This document shows, one piece after another, positions 1-7,501 of a DNA stretch of 35,140 nucleotides. The position numbers and the translations under genes are program-made. Source of the DNA: Burkholderiales bacterium (lineage in GTDB: Bacteria; Pseudomonadota; Gammaproteobacteria; Burkholderiales; Casimicrobiaceae); NCBI GenBank assembly GCA_025925475.1, contig JAICLP010000003.1, forward strand, positions 1-35,140. Direction: 5' to 3'. Numbering within the stretch: the stretch's first letter is position 1; every line of letters begins with the position of its first letter. A model generated the notes under the pieces. That model did no database searches. It was not told the origin of the DNA and saw only the letters and a program-made list of their open reading frames with translations.

Positions 1-966
1 GATGCCGACCGTCCTGCCACCCAGGCGCGCCAGCGCGGTGATGGCCGAGCGGCCGAAGCGCGGCTTCATCTCGAACACGCTGTCGCGGTCGGCGATGACC
101 CCGACGATCCTGCGCATGTCGTAGACCTGGGTGCGCTTCTCGGGAAGGATGTCGAGGATCGCGGCCTGGTCCTGCGCGGCATCGCTCGCCATCGCTCGCG
201 CCGGCGGCAGCTCCATGTTGTGCGACGGCATGTAGCTCAGGAAGCGCCGGATCTCCTGCATCGTCTGCGCGTCGGTATCGGTGAAGCGGTCGATCAGTCC
301 CGTGTACTCGGCATGAATGCGCCAGCCGCCGAGGTCCTCGGGGTCGACCTTCTCGCCGATCGCCATGGACACGAGCCGCGGGCTCGACACGGCCATGATC
401 GAGCCCTTCTTCATCACGGCGAAGTCGGAGCAGCAGCAAAGCCAGGCTGACGAGCCGAACGACGTGTCGAGGGCGGCCGCGATCCAGGGCGTTTCACGCG
501 AGCGGCGAAACTGCGTCGGATCGTTGCCGAGCAGCGTGCCCATGCCGCGGGAGCCCATCGCGTCGGGGAGGCGGGCGCCGGTCGATTCGCCGACATGGAC
601 GAACGGCATGCCCTTCTCCGTCGCGGTGCGCCGCACATGGCCCATCTTCTTGGAATTCGTGGCGCTGGTCGAGGCACCGGCGACCGTGAAGTCGTTGACG
701 ACGACGCCGACGTCGCGTCCGTCGATCTTCGCGAAGCCGACGATCTTGCCGTCGCGCGGCGTGCGCGCCTCGTCGTCCCTGAACACGCCCGATGCGCCGA
801 GCAAGCCGGTCTCGACGAACGATCCCGGATCGACGAGGTGGTCGAGCCGCTCCTGCGCATTGAGCTGCCCGCGGCCCTTACGCTTCTCGAGCTTCTCGGG
901 CCCGCCCATGCGGCCCGCCTGCGCGCGCCGCCGATCGAGCTCGGCGAGCAATGCCTCGTGTGCCAT
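1..966 (-). CDS. acyl-CoA carboxylase carboxyltransferase (beta) subunit, 3' end beyond the window
   Basis: I translated this frame directly: it is open from the ATG at 966 to base 1, giving 322 residues of a protein that is usually about 510 long. It starts MAHEALLAELDRRRAQAGRM and carries the biotin-dependent carboxyltransferase signatures of the PccB/MmdA family: the LGASGVF and VVVNDFTVAGAS segments, an oxyanion-type GESTGARLPD loop and ISPR-like VSSPRLVSMAIGEKV. The family transfers carboxyl from biotin to an acyl-CoA such as propionyl- or methylcrotonyl-CoA; which acyl-CoA cannot be told here. AGAGG lies about 7 bases before the ATG. A LysR-type box and promoter sit just upstream (1019-1086), divergent from the LysR gene, so it is probably the first gene of an operon running off the left edge, where a biotin carboxylase/BCCP partner would be expected. 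The family call is firm; the substrate is unknown. Confidence 0.88.
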   Translation of the reverse strand, partial: MAHEALLAELDRRRAQAGRMGGPEKLEKRKGRGQLNAQERLDHLVDPGSFVETGLLGASGVFRDDEARTPRDGKIVGFAKIDGRDVGVVVNDFTVAGASTSATNSKKMGHVRRTATEKGMPFVHVGESTGARLPDAMGSRGMGTLLGNDPTQFRRSRETPWIAAALDTSFGSSAWLCCCSDFAVMKKGSIMAVSSPRLVSMAIGEKVDPEDLGGWRIHAEYTGLIDRFTDTDAQTMQEIRRFLSYMPSHNMELPPARAMASDAAQDQAAILDILPEKRTQVYDMRRIVGVIADRDSVFEMKPRFGRSAITALARLGGRTVGI

Positions 967-1018
967 TCGTGACCTCTATCCGCCTGCCGCGGCGCTGGCC
1001 GCGACGGCAAAGACGACA

Positions 1019-1047
1019 ACGTTAGGACGGCGGACGTGATGCGTCAA
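1019..1047 (-). promoter_or_regulatory. promoter P1 of the carboxyltransferase unit
   Basis: Read on the minus strand, a -35 hexamer TTGACG (1047-1042) is followed after 17 bases by TAACGT (1024-1019). The predicted start is near 1012, leaving a leader of about 46 bases before the ATG at 966. The same arrangement recurs at 22286-22315 and 30094-30123, each below the same LysR-type box, which supports the call more than the hexamers alone. Confidence 0.68.
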
Positions 1048-1062
1048 TGAGGCCCACCGAGT

Positions 1063-1086
1063 CTTACTTGATACACTTTGCGCATC
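1063..1086 (-). promoter_or_regulatory. LysR-type operator, copy 1
   Basis: The minus strand reads GATGCGCAAAGTGTATC (1086-1070), a T-N11-A LysR box with GAT/ATC flanks, followed by AAGTAAG. Its centre is about 66 bp upstream of the predicted P1 start, the usual place of a LysR-family recognition site. It ends at the base before the GTG start of the LysR gene, so it also suits autoregulation. Copies with the same 24-bp pattern lie at 22331-22354 and 30141-30164. Confidence 0.72.
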
Positions 1087-2022
1087 GTGGCCAGGACCCG
1101 TCACCCGTTGCTGCATCCGCGGCAGATCGAGGCGATCGTCACCGTCGCCCGCGCCGGATCGGTGCACGCGGCGGCACGGCTGCTGCACATTCCGCAGCCC
1201 GCCCTTTCGCGGCTGATCGCCGCGTCGGAGAAATCGCTCGGCGTCGCGTTGTTCGAGCGCTCGCGGGCCGGCACGCGCCCGACCGAGGCCGGCGAGCGCG
1301 TGCTGAAGCAGGGCGCGTTCGCGCTGCAGGCGCTGCAGGGCATCGCCGAGTCGGCCCGCGAGTCGCTGCCCGTCGTCCGCCTCGGCTGCATCCCACGCGT
1401 CATGCACGTGCTGATCCCGCACCTGCTTGCGCAATTGAGCAACGACGATGCGGGCTTCCGCCTCCATGTGTCGGTCGGCACGTCGAACGAGCTCGCCGGC
1501 GACCTCGATGCGGCACGGCTCGATTTCGTCATTGCACGCCGGGCGGCGCCGGGCGTCGTGGCGGCGCCCGACCTGCAGGCGGAGAAGCTTTACTCGGAGC
1601 GAACGGCCGTCGTATGCGGGCGCAGCAACAAGGACGTGCAAGCGGGCGCGGGCTCGCTGCGCATTCGCGACCTCGTCGCGTTGCCATGGGTGCTGCCGAA
1701 GCGCGGCTTTCACTCGCGTGACCTGCTCGACGGCATCGTGGCCGCGCACGGACTGCCGCCGATCGTGCCCGTCATCGAGTCGAATTCGTTCGAGTCGAGC
1801 CTGTCGATGGTCGCGTGGACGCGCTTCCTCACGCTCGCACCCGAGTTCGCCGCGCGACGCTTCGAGCAGTTGCGGCTCGTGCGCCTAATCGCAATGCGGC
1901 CGACGCTCGGATCGAGCCCGATCATGCTCGAGTATCGACGCATTCAGCAGCAGCATCCGGCGTTCCCGGCGTTCCGCGCGTCGGTATTGCGCGCGACGCG
2001 TCAGATCCACGCAGGCGCCTGA
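1087..2022 (+). CDS. LysR-family transcriptional regulator, likely regulator of this cluster
   Basis: A 311-residue protein of normal LysR length. An N-terminal winged helix-turn-helix (about residues 8-65) contains HPRQIEAIVTVARAGSVHAA, then IPQPALSRLI and LGVALFERS, the classic LysR recognition region. The rest is the effector-binding domain of LysR type (about 90-300). I chose GTG 1087; TTG 1078 would put the start inside the operator, and TTG 1108 also gives a normal N-terminus, with a weak AGGA 11 bases ahead. No strong ribosome site is visible, so the mRNA may be leaderless or the start may be 1108. The gene is divergent from the carboxyltransferase gene and ends exactly where the convergent M20 gene ends. 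Three matching LysR boxes in the window make it the probable regulator of units 1-3. The inducer is unknown. Confidence 0.9.
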   Translation: MARTRHPLLHPRQIEAIVTVARAGSVHAAARLLHIPQPALSRLIAASEKSLGVALFERSRAGTRPTEAGERVLKQGAFALQALQGIAESARESLPVVRLGCIPRVMHVLIPHLLAQLSNDDAGFRLHVSVGTSNELAGDLDAARLDFVIARRAAPGVVAAPDLQAEKLYSERTAVVCGRSNKDVQAGAGSLRIRDLVALPWVLPKRGFHSRDLLDGIVAAHGLPPIVPVIESNSFESSLSMVAWTRFLTLAPEFAARRFEQLRLVRLIAMRPTLGSSPIMLEYRRIQQQHPAFPAFRASVLRATRQIHAGA

Positions 2023-3303
2023 TCACGCGCCTGCGCCGAGCAGCGCGCGGACGAGCACCCGCAGCGCGAGGCGGAAGTCGGCGAGCTGCATCGCCTCGCG
2101 CGGATTGTGCGAGCCGCACTGGTTGCGGATGAACAGCATCGCCGCCGGAATGCCGGCGTGCGCGAAGACGGCCGCATCGTGGCCCGCGCCGCTCGGCATG
2201 CGCAGCGATGCAATGCGCTCCTCGTTGCAAATCTGCTCGAAACGATTCACCCATTCCGGATCCATTGCGGCAGGAAGGTTGACGATCGGCTCGTCTAACG
2301 CGAAGGAAACGCCGCGCCGTTCTGCGACCGCCGCTGCTTCGGCACGCGCGAGGTCGTGAAACGCAAGGAGCTGCTCTTCATTCTCGGCGCGAATCTCGAG
2401 GCTCGAATCGACCGCACCCGCGACGCGCGAAATCGCGTGCTCGCGCGGATCGGTGCCCACGATGCCATGCGTGACCGTGATCTGGCGGCCGGCTTCGAGC
2501 CACTCGCTCCAGCGCGCGTCGAGGCGAAGGATGAAGTCCGACACCGCGACGACCGCGTCACGCCGCAGCGAACGCGGCGTTGCGCCCGCATGCGCCGGCT
2601 CGCCCGTGCAGCGGATCCGGCGATGGCGCAGGTTGCCGTAGATCGACGTGACGATGCCGAGCGGCACGTCGCGCGCCTCGAGCACCGGGCCCTGCTCGAT
2701 ATGCACCTCGAGAAACGCGATCATTGCACCGGGGCGCAGCAACGGCTCTCGCGCGGCGATCGCGCCGACATCGGCGTCGACGTCGCGCAGGTGCTCGAGC
2801 AGCGTGCGTCGCGTATCGGACCGGCGCTGAGCGAGATCGGCGTCGGAGAGAAGCCCGAGCAACGCGTGCGAGCCGATCCACGACTTGCCGAACCACGCGC
2901 TCTCTTCGCCGCGCAATGCGAGCAATCGAACCGCTCGCGGCGGCGTGATGCCATTGCGCGCCAGAAGCGCAAGCGCGAGTAGGCCCGCGACGACGCCCGC
3001 CGCACCATCGTAGTTGCCGCCGCACGGAACGCTGTCGAGATGCGAGCCGACGCCGATGAATCGGCCGTCGTTTTCGCGGCCGGGCAGCGACACGACAAGA
3101 TTCGCGGCGCCGTCGCGCTCGACGCGAAGGCCGTCGGCGCGCGCGAATCGGGCGATCACTTCCTGCGCCGCGGTCTCGCGTGCGCCGAACGCTTCCCGCG
3201 TGACGCCTTCGCCGTCGCGCGATGCGCGGCGAAGCTCCGCGAATATCTGCTCGGCCACCGGCAGGAGCTCGGCCGTCTTCCGCGAGAGGTCGAGGCCTTC
3301 CAT
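2023..3303 (-). CDS. M20-family amidohydrolase (allantoate amidohydrolase / N-carbamoyl-L-amino acid hydrolase)
   Basis: A 426-residue protein close to the usual 410-420 of the HyuC/AllC family, which removes the carbamoyl (ureido) group from N-carbamoyl amino acids or allantoate using two metal ions. Expected ligands are all visible: SHLDSVPCGGNYDG (H88, D99), RGEESAWFG (E133, E134), EVHIEQGP (H201) and a late CGSHNPRE histidine. I start at ATG 3303 because the open frame further upstream simply runs antisense-like through the deacetylase gene; the deacetylase stop is 8 bases before this start. It is the last gene of unit 2, and its stop codon abuts that of the convergent LysR gene. With HyuA/HyuB upstream, hydrolysis of an N-carbamoyl product of a hydantoin-like ring is a natural role, but allantoate or other ureides remain possible. 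Confidence 0.9.
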   Translation of the reverse strand: MEGLDLSRKTAELLPVAEQIFAELRRASRDGEGVTREAFGARETAAQEVIARFARADGLRVERDGAANLVVSLPGRENDGRFIGVGSHLDSVPCGGNYDGAAGVVAGLLALALLARNGITPPRAVRLLALRGEESAWFGKSWIGSHALLGLLSDADLAQRRSDTRRTLLEHLRDVDADVGAIAAREPLLRPGAMIAFLEVHIEQGPVLEARDVPLGIVTSIYGNLRHRRIRCTGEPAHAGATPRSLRRDAVVAVSDFILRLDARWSEWLEAGRQITVTHGIVGTDPREHAISRVAGAVDSSLEIRAENEEQLLAFHDLARAEAAAVAERRGVSFALDEPIVNLPAAMDPEWVNRFEQICNEERIASLRMPSGAGHDAAVFAHAGIPAAMLFIRNQCGSHNPREAMQLADFRLALRVLVRALLGAGA

Positions 3304-3311
3304 GGCGTCGG

Positions 3312-4202
3312 CTAACGCTGGGCCGGCTCCGGCGGTGGCTCGACCTTCCGGTACCAGTCGGCGATCTCGCTGCCCGTCATGAAAATCGTGTCGCTGCGCT
3401 CCTTGAGCAGCCGCAGCGCCTTCGCGAGGTACGGCAGCCGATGCGGCACGCCGACCTGGTGCGGATGCAGTCCCAGCGACAGCACGCGCGGCTGGCTCTC
3501 GAGTTCGTGCTCGTACGTGGCGAGCGTGTCCTGGACGCGCGCAAGCAGGTCGGGCGATGCCTGCCGCTCGACCGTGTACACGAGGCTGTCGTTGAGCTCG
3601 AACGCGTAGGGCATGCAGATCATCGGCCCGTGCTTCGTCGTCATCCAGCACGGCAGGTCGTCGACGATCCAGTCGAGGTTGTACTCGATGCCGTGCTTGC
3701 GCAGGTAATCGGGCGTGTCGAACGTCTGCGCGAAGCCCGGGCCCATCCAGCCGCGCACCGGCTTGCCGGTGAAGTCGCGCACCTGCGCGAGCGCCTGCTC
3801 GATCACCGCTTCCTGGTTCTGCTCGCGGTTGAGCAGCCGCTGCACGACGCCGTGGCCGACGAACTCCCAGCCCGCCTCCAGCATGGCGTGCGCGAGCGTC
3901 GGGTACTGCGCGATCACCTGCGAATTCAGGTTGACGCTCGCGGGTATCCCGAGTGCGTCGAACAGCGCGAGGATGCGCGGCATGCCGCAGCGCAAGCCGT
4001 ATTCGGCCCAGCACCAGTTCGGGATGTCGGGGACCGTCTCCATGCCGTGCGGCGTGCTCAGCGTCTTGCGCGGCATCGGCTGGTCGAACGGCCAGTACTC
4101 GACGTTCATGATCACGTGAACGATCAGCGGCTTGCCGGGCCGCGGCGGCGGCAATCGCTTGCGATCGCTCGCCAACTGAAATGGCACGCGGGGATTCGTC
4201 AT
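3312..4202 (-). CDS. polysaccharide-deacetylase-fold amidohydrolase, PuuE (allantoinase)-like
   Basis: A 296-residue protein of the NodB/polysaccharide deacetylase superfamily, closest in size and style to PuuE-type cofactor-independent allantoinases (about 300 residues). Visible marks are the N-terminal VIMNVEYWPFDQP segment, GIPASVNLNSQVI, the GWEFVGHGVV motif, RGWMGPG, and the C-terminal LSLGLHPHQVGVPHRL. No signal peptide, so it should act in the cytoplasm on a small molecule rather than on cell-wall glycan. ATG 4202 has AGGAG 7 bases upstream. It precedes the M20 hydrolase by 8 bases; allantoinase followed by allantoate hydrolase would be a coherent pair, but no other uric-acid genes are present, so a hydantoin or other cyclic ureide is equally possible. 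Confidence 0.82.
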   Translation of the reverse strand: MTNPRVPFQLASDRKRLPPPRPGKPLIVHVIMNVEYWPFDQPMPRKTLSTPHGMETVPDIPNWCWAEYGLRCGMPRILALFDALGIPASVNLNSQVIAQYPTLAHAMLEAGWEFVGHGVVQRLLNREQNQEAVIEQALAQVRDFTGKPVRGWMGPGFAQTFDTPDYLRKHGIEYNLDWIVDDLPCWMTTKHGPMICMPYAFELNDSLVYTVERQASPDLLARVQDTLATYEHELESQPRVLSLGLHPHQVGVPHRLPYLAKALRLLKERSDTIFMTGSEIADWYRKVEPPPEPAQR

Positions 4203-4254
4203 GGCAACTCTCCTGCTGTATTGCGTGGCTGGACTGGCGGCGCAGCTGCCGGCT

Positions 4255-5697
4255 TCATCCGACGATCGCGCCCTGCGCGCGCAAATCGCTGCGGAGCCGA
4301 TCGACCGGCACTGCCCGCGGCTCGATGCGCCGTTTCGCGGCCAGCGCGGCGGCAACGCCCGCTGCATGCCCGTATGCCATGCATTGCGCGCCCATCCGCG
4401 CTGACCCGATCGCCTCGCGGGTCGCGGACAGACAACGGCCCGCGACGAGCAGCCCGTCGACCCGCTCCGGCACGAGGCAGCGATACGGAATGTCGTAGTC
4501 GCCGCCGTCGGGCACGAACAGGTGCTGGCGCGTGTTCGGCTGCTCGGGCGATTGCACGCTCATCGGATACGCACCGCGCGCGATCGTGTCGTCGAAGCGC
4601 TTGCGCGCCTCGATGTCCGCGCGGGTCAGCATGTATTCGCCGCGTACACGTCGCGATGCGCGAATCGAAACCGACGGCGACACGCTCTGCAGGAAGCAGC
4701 CGCGAAACCCGGGAACGTAGCGGCGCAGCACGTCGACCGCGAGCTGCAGCTGCCGGTGCCCCTCACCTTCGGCGCGGCTCAATTGGTCGGCGCGCGTCGC
4801 ATCGAACGTGATGCTCGTCGCGTTGAGCGTCACGATGTCGTCGCGCTGCGCCACCGGCATGATGCTGAAGCGGCTCGCGAACGGCCTCAGGCGGCCCCAT
4901 TGCGCCTTGTCCTCGCCGGTGATTTCCCATTCGGCCCAGTCGGATCTCGGAACGTAGTCGCGCACCAGGTTCGACAGATAGATGTATGGGCAGTCGTAGA
5001 TATCGCGCACGCGCTCATGCATGACGCGCCGCGCATCGAGTCGCTTGACGTCGCGCAGGTAGGGATCGGCGAGCAGGACGATCCTGTGCGGCGACGCGCG
5101 AACGTCGTCGATGAACGCCTGCGTGTCGACGCCGGCGACGCGAAACAGAAGCGTTGCATTCAACGTCGCTTCGGGCACGTCCTGCTCGTACGCAGCGCCG
5201 GCGCTCGCGGCCACGTCGGCATCGCCGGTCGCATCGACGAACACGCGCGCGCGAAGCTCGTGCGGACCGGACTTGTTGAAGACGCGAATCGCGCGCAGCG
5301 TCGCATCCGGCGCGTCGGCACCCACGAACATCGTATGCAGCCAGACGTGAAGCTGCGCCTCGCTCGCCATGTCGAGCAGCGCGAGCTTCATCGCATCGGG
5401 GTCGACCGGCGTGAACGAACCGCCAATGCCGGTGGGATTCGGCAGGTGACCGCCGGGGCGCACGCCGCCGCGCTGCTCGAGCCGCTCGACGAGCTGTTGC
5501 GCGAGCCCGGCGACGACCGCCTCGCCGCGGCTGTTGTGGAACGGTGTCACGTTGGCGAGCGCATGGCAGGTTCCGCCGAGGTAGCCGCCCTTCTCGACGA
5601 TGCACGTGCGCGCGCCCGAGCGTGCGGCCGCGATGGCGGCCATCGAACCGGCAGTTCCTCCACCGACGACCACGACGTCGAATTCATGGGACGGCAT
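4255..5697 (-). CDS. FAD-dependent oxidoreductase
   Basis: A 480-residue flavoprotein. It opens with an ADP-binding Rossmann motif VVVGGGTAGSMAAIAAARSG followed by IVEKGGYLGGTCHALANV, typical of the FAD_oxidored family (PF12831-like), and has the second FAD contact ARVFVDATGDADVAASAG and a C-terminal VDGLLVAGRCLSATREA region. ATG 5697 is preceded by a strong GGAGGTGAT ribosome site. There is no signal peptide or membrane segment. Members are often annotated only as FAD-dependent oxidoreductases, so the reaction is unknown; oxidation of an amine or hydroxyl intermediate in this pathway is a guess from context. It lies between the M28-like gene (31 bases) and the deacetylase gene (52 bases). 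Confidence 0.88.
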   Translation of the reverse strand: MPSHEFDVVVVGGGTAGSMAAIAAARSGARTCIVEKGGYLGGTCHALANVTPFHNSRGEAVVAGLAQQLVERLEQRGGVRPGGHLPNPTGIGGSFTPVDPDAMKLALLDMASEAQLHVWLHTMFVGADAPDATLRAIRVFNKSGPHELRARVFVDATGDADVAASAGAAYEQDVPEATLNATLLFRVAGVDTQAFIDDVRASPHRIVLLADPYLRDVKRLDARRVMHERVRDIYDCPYIYLSNLVRDYVPRSDWAEWEITGEDKAQWGRLRPFASRFSIMPVAQRDDIVTLNATSITFDATRADQLSRAEGEGHRQLQLAVDVLRRYVPGFRGCFLQSVSPSVSIRASRRVRGEYMLTRADIEARKRFDDTIARGAYPMSVQSPEQPNTRQHLFVPDGGDYDIPYRCLVPERVDGLLVAGRCLSATREAIGSARMGAQCMAYGHAAGVAAALAAKRRIEPRAVPVDRLRSDLRAQGAIVG

Positions 5698-5728
5698 CGA
5701 AATCACCTCCGGCCAGGCGCGCGCTTCA

Positions 5729-7501
5729 TCATTCACCGAGCTGCGACAGCGTCGCGACGACGACCTCGCACGCATCGTCGACTGCATCGGCAACGCGGTT
5801 GCGTTCGCGGCGCAGCTGCGTCCCGAGCAACAGCCACGCCTCGCTTCCGCGTTCTGCATCGAGCCAGCCGGCGACATCGTAGAGGCACGGTATCGCCGAA
5901 AGCTGCGGCGTGAATCCATACGGATCGTGCCCGTACACGCCCTTCACCGTGCTCTGGATCGGAATCAGCGTGTTCGACAGACGCTTCAGGCACCGATTGA
6001 TGAGCGCGGCGGCGCCCTGCGAATCGGCATCCTGGGCACGATAGCGATTGCGCCACCGGCTCGCGGCTTCGTCGACGCGCGCGACGCCGCGCTCCAGCTC
6101 GCGCGAGCGTGCAGCGACCTCCGCGAGTCCAAGCAGGTTTTCGCCATCACGCCGAGCGAGATCCTCGAGACGAATCGCGAACTGCTGCGCGACGGCGGTG
6201 AAATCGAACGGCAGGATCGGCGCGGTGCAGAGGTTCCAGAGCCACGCCGCGTAGACACGCAGGTGCGGTTGCATCCATGCGAAATCGACCTTGTCGGCCG
6301 TGCATTCGAGCGAGTGATGCCACCAGCCCAGGTTCGCGTCGGCGCTCGCGTGCAGCTCCTGCTGCGTGAACGCGCCCATGCCGTACAGCATCGGCACGCC
6401 GAGCCCGAAGAACGACGCGTCGCCCCCCTTCTTCTGCGGCTTCCAGTCGCTCGGCACCTGGAGATAGCGCCGCTCGACGCCCTGGTGGAAGCGGCGCATC
6501 TCGAGGTTCGACGTCGTCAGCCAGCGTGTGGTGCCCGTGCACGCCGGCTGATCGATCAGCAGGTAGGCAATCGCATGCCGGCGCAGCCGGTCCCAGTTGC
6601 GATCGACGAACCATGTCGAGCCCGCCATCGTGCCGGTCTCGTGCGCGGTCCAGAAGCCGAAGAGGATTCCGCGCGCGAGCCCGTCGCGGTGCGCATTGAA
6701 AACTCGCGCGAGCTCGACCATGCAGCCGTTGCCGGCCGCGTTGTCGGTCGCGGCGGCCCCGTACCACGAATCCTGGTGGCCGCCGACGATGACGAAGTCC
6801 TCGCTTTGCGGCGCCTGAATCTCGCCCACGGTGATCTGCACGGGACGCCAGACGTTGTCGACGTCCGTCTCGATCGCGACTTCGACGCGGCCGCTCGCGC
6901 ACAATTCCTTGAGCATCAAACCGGAACTGCGCGACACGCCGACCGAAGGCAGCCGCGGCATCTCGTCGCGCCATGTCTGCGGGGTCGGATTGCCCCATGC
7001 CGGCTTGATCGAGCCGAAGGGCAGCGACGTATCGGTAGGCGAGCCCCAGTTCATCATCACGGCACCGATTGCGCGATGGTTCGCGGCGATGCGCTGCTTT
7101 TCCATCCGCGCCGGTGAATAGGAGATCTCGCAGAGCACGATCTTCCCGGCGACGTCCTTGCCCGCGAGATCGGACTCGCTGCCCGATCCGACGTAGACGA
7201 GGTCGCCTCGCAGTGCGCGACCGGACGTCTCGACGCTGTGCCCCGACGTGAACGCATCGATGGCGAGCCTGCGCGGTGCGAGAACGCTGAGCTTGCCGGC
7301 GCGCGGAAAGCTGACGAGCGCCTCGAGCTCCTGCACCGCGGCCTCGACGCCGACTGCACGCAACGCGTCGGCGTTGTAGCGCGCCATCCGCAACGCGTTC
7401 TCCGATCCTGCGAGGCGCGACGGAATGTGCTCACAGACGTACTCGACGTAGCGGCGCACGTTGTCCGCCGATACGCTTTCCACCACCTGCGTTTCGCTCA
7501 T
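5729..7501 (-). CDS. M28-family peptidase-like protein with PA domain and altered catalytic base
   Basis: A 590-residue protein related to glutamate carboxypeptidase II/aminopeptidase M28 enzymes. A PA-like insert (about residues 90-215) precedes the catalytic domain. Zinc ligands are visible: GGHQDSW (H242), TDNAAGNG (D253), E288, LIDQP (D317) and WWHHSLEC (H395 or H396). The residue before E288 is normally the general-base glutamate (EE in the family); here the motif is WTAHETG, so it is His287. No signal peptide is seen, although many relatives are secreted. Its ATG overlaps the amidase stop in an ATGA, indicating translational coupling. It may hydrolyse an amide or C-terminal amino acid from a small conjugate, or may have lost ordinary peptidase activity. 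Confidence 0.85.
   Translation of the reverse strand: MSETQVVESVSADNVRRYVEYVCEHIPSRLAGSENALRMARYNADALRAVGVEAAVQELEALVSFPRAGKLSVLAPRRLAIDAFTSGHSVETSGRALRGDLVYVGSGSESDLAGKDVAGKIVLCEISYSPARMEKQRIAANHRAIGAVMMNWGSPTDTSLPFGSIKPAWGNPTPQTWRDEMPRLPSVGVSRSSGLMLKELCASGRVEVAIETDVDNVWRPVQITVGEIQAPQSEDFVIVGGHQDSWYGAAATDNAAGNGCMVELARVFNAHRDGLARGILFGFWTAHETGTMAGSTWFVDRNWDRLRRHAIAYLLIDQPACTGTTRWLTTSNLEMRRFHQGVERRYLQVPSDWKPQKKGGDASFFGLGVPMLYGMGAFTQQELHASADANLGWWHHSLECTADKVDFAWMQPHLRVYAAWLWNLCTAPILPFDFTAVAQQFAIRLEDLARRDGENLLGLAEVAARSRELERGVARVDEAASRWRNRYRAQDADSQGAAALINRCLKRLSNTLIPIQSTVKGVYGHDPYGFTPQLSAIPCLYDVAGWLDAERGSEAWLLLGTQLRRERNRVADAVDDACEVVVATLSQLGE

Noticed and set aside
2023-4014. A single 663-residue fusion of the deacetylase region and the M20 hydrolase
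   Set aside because: The part upstream of 3303 is an off-frame reading of the deacetylase gene, which has its own intact frame and stop at 3312.
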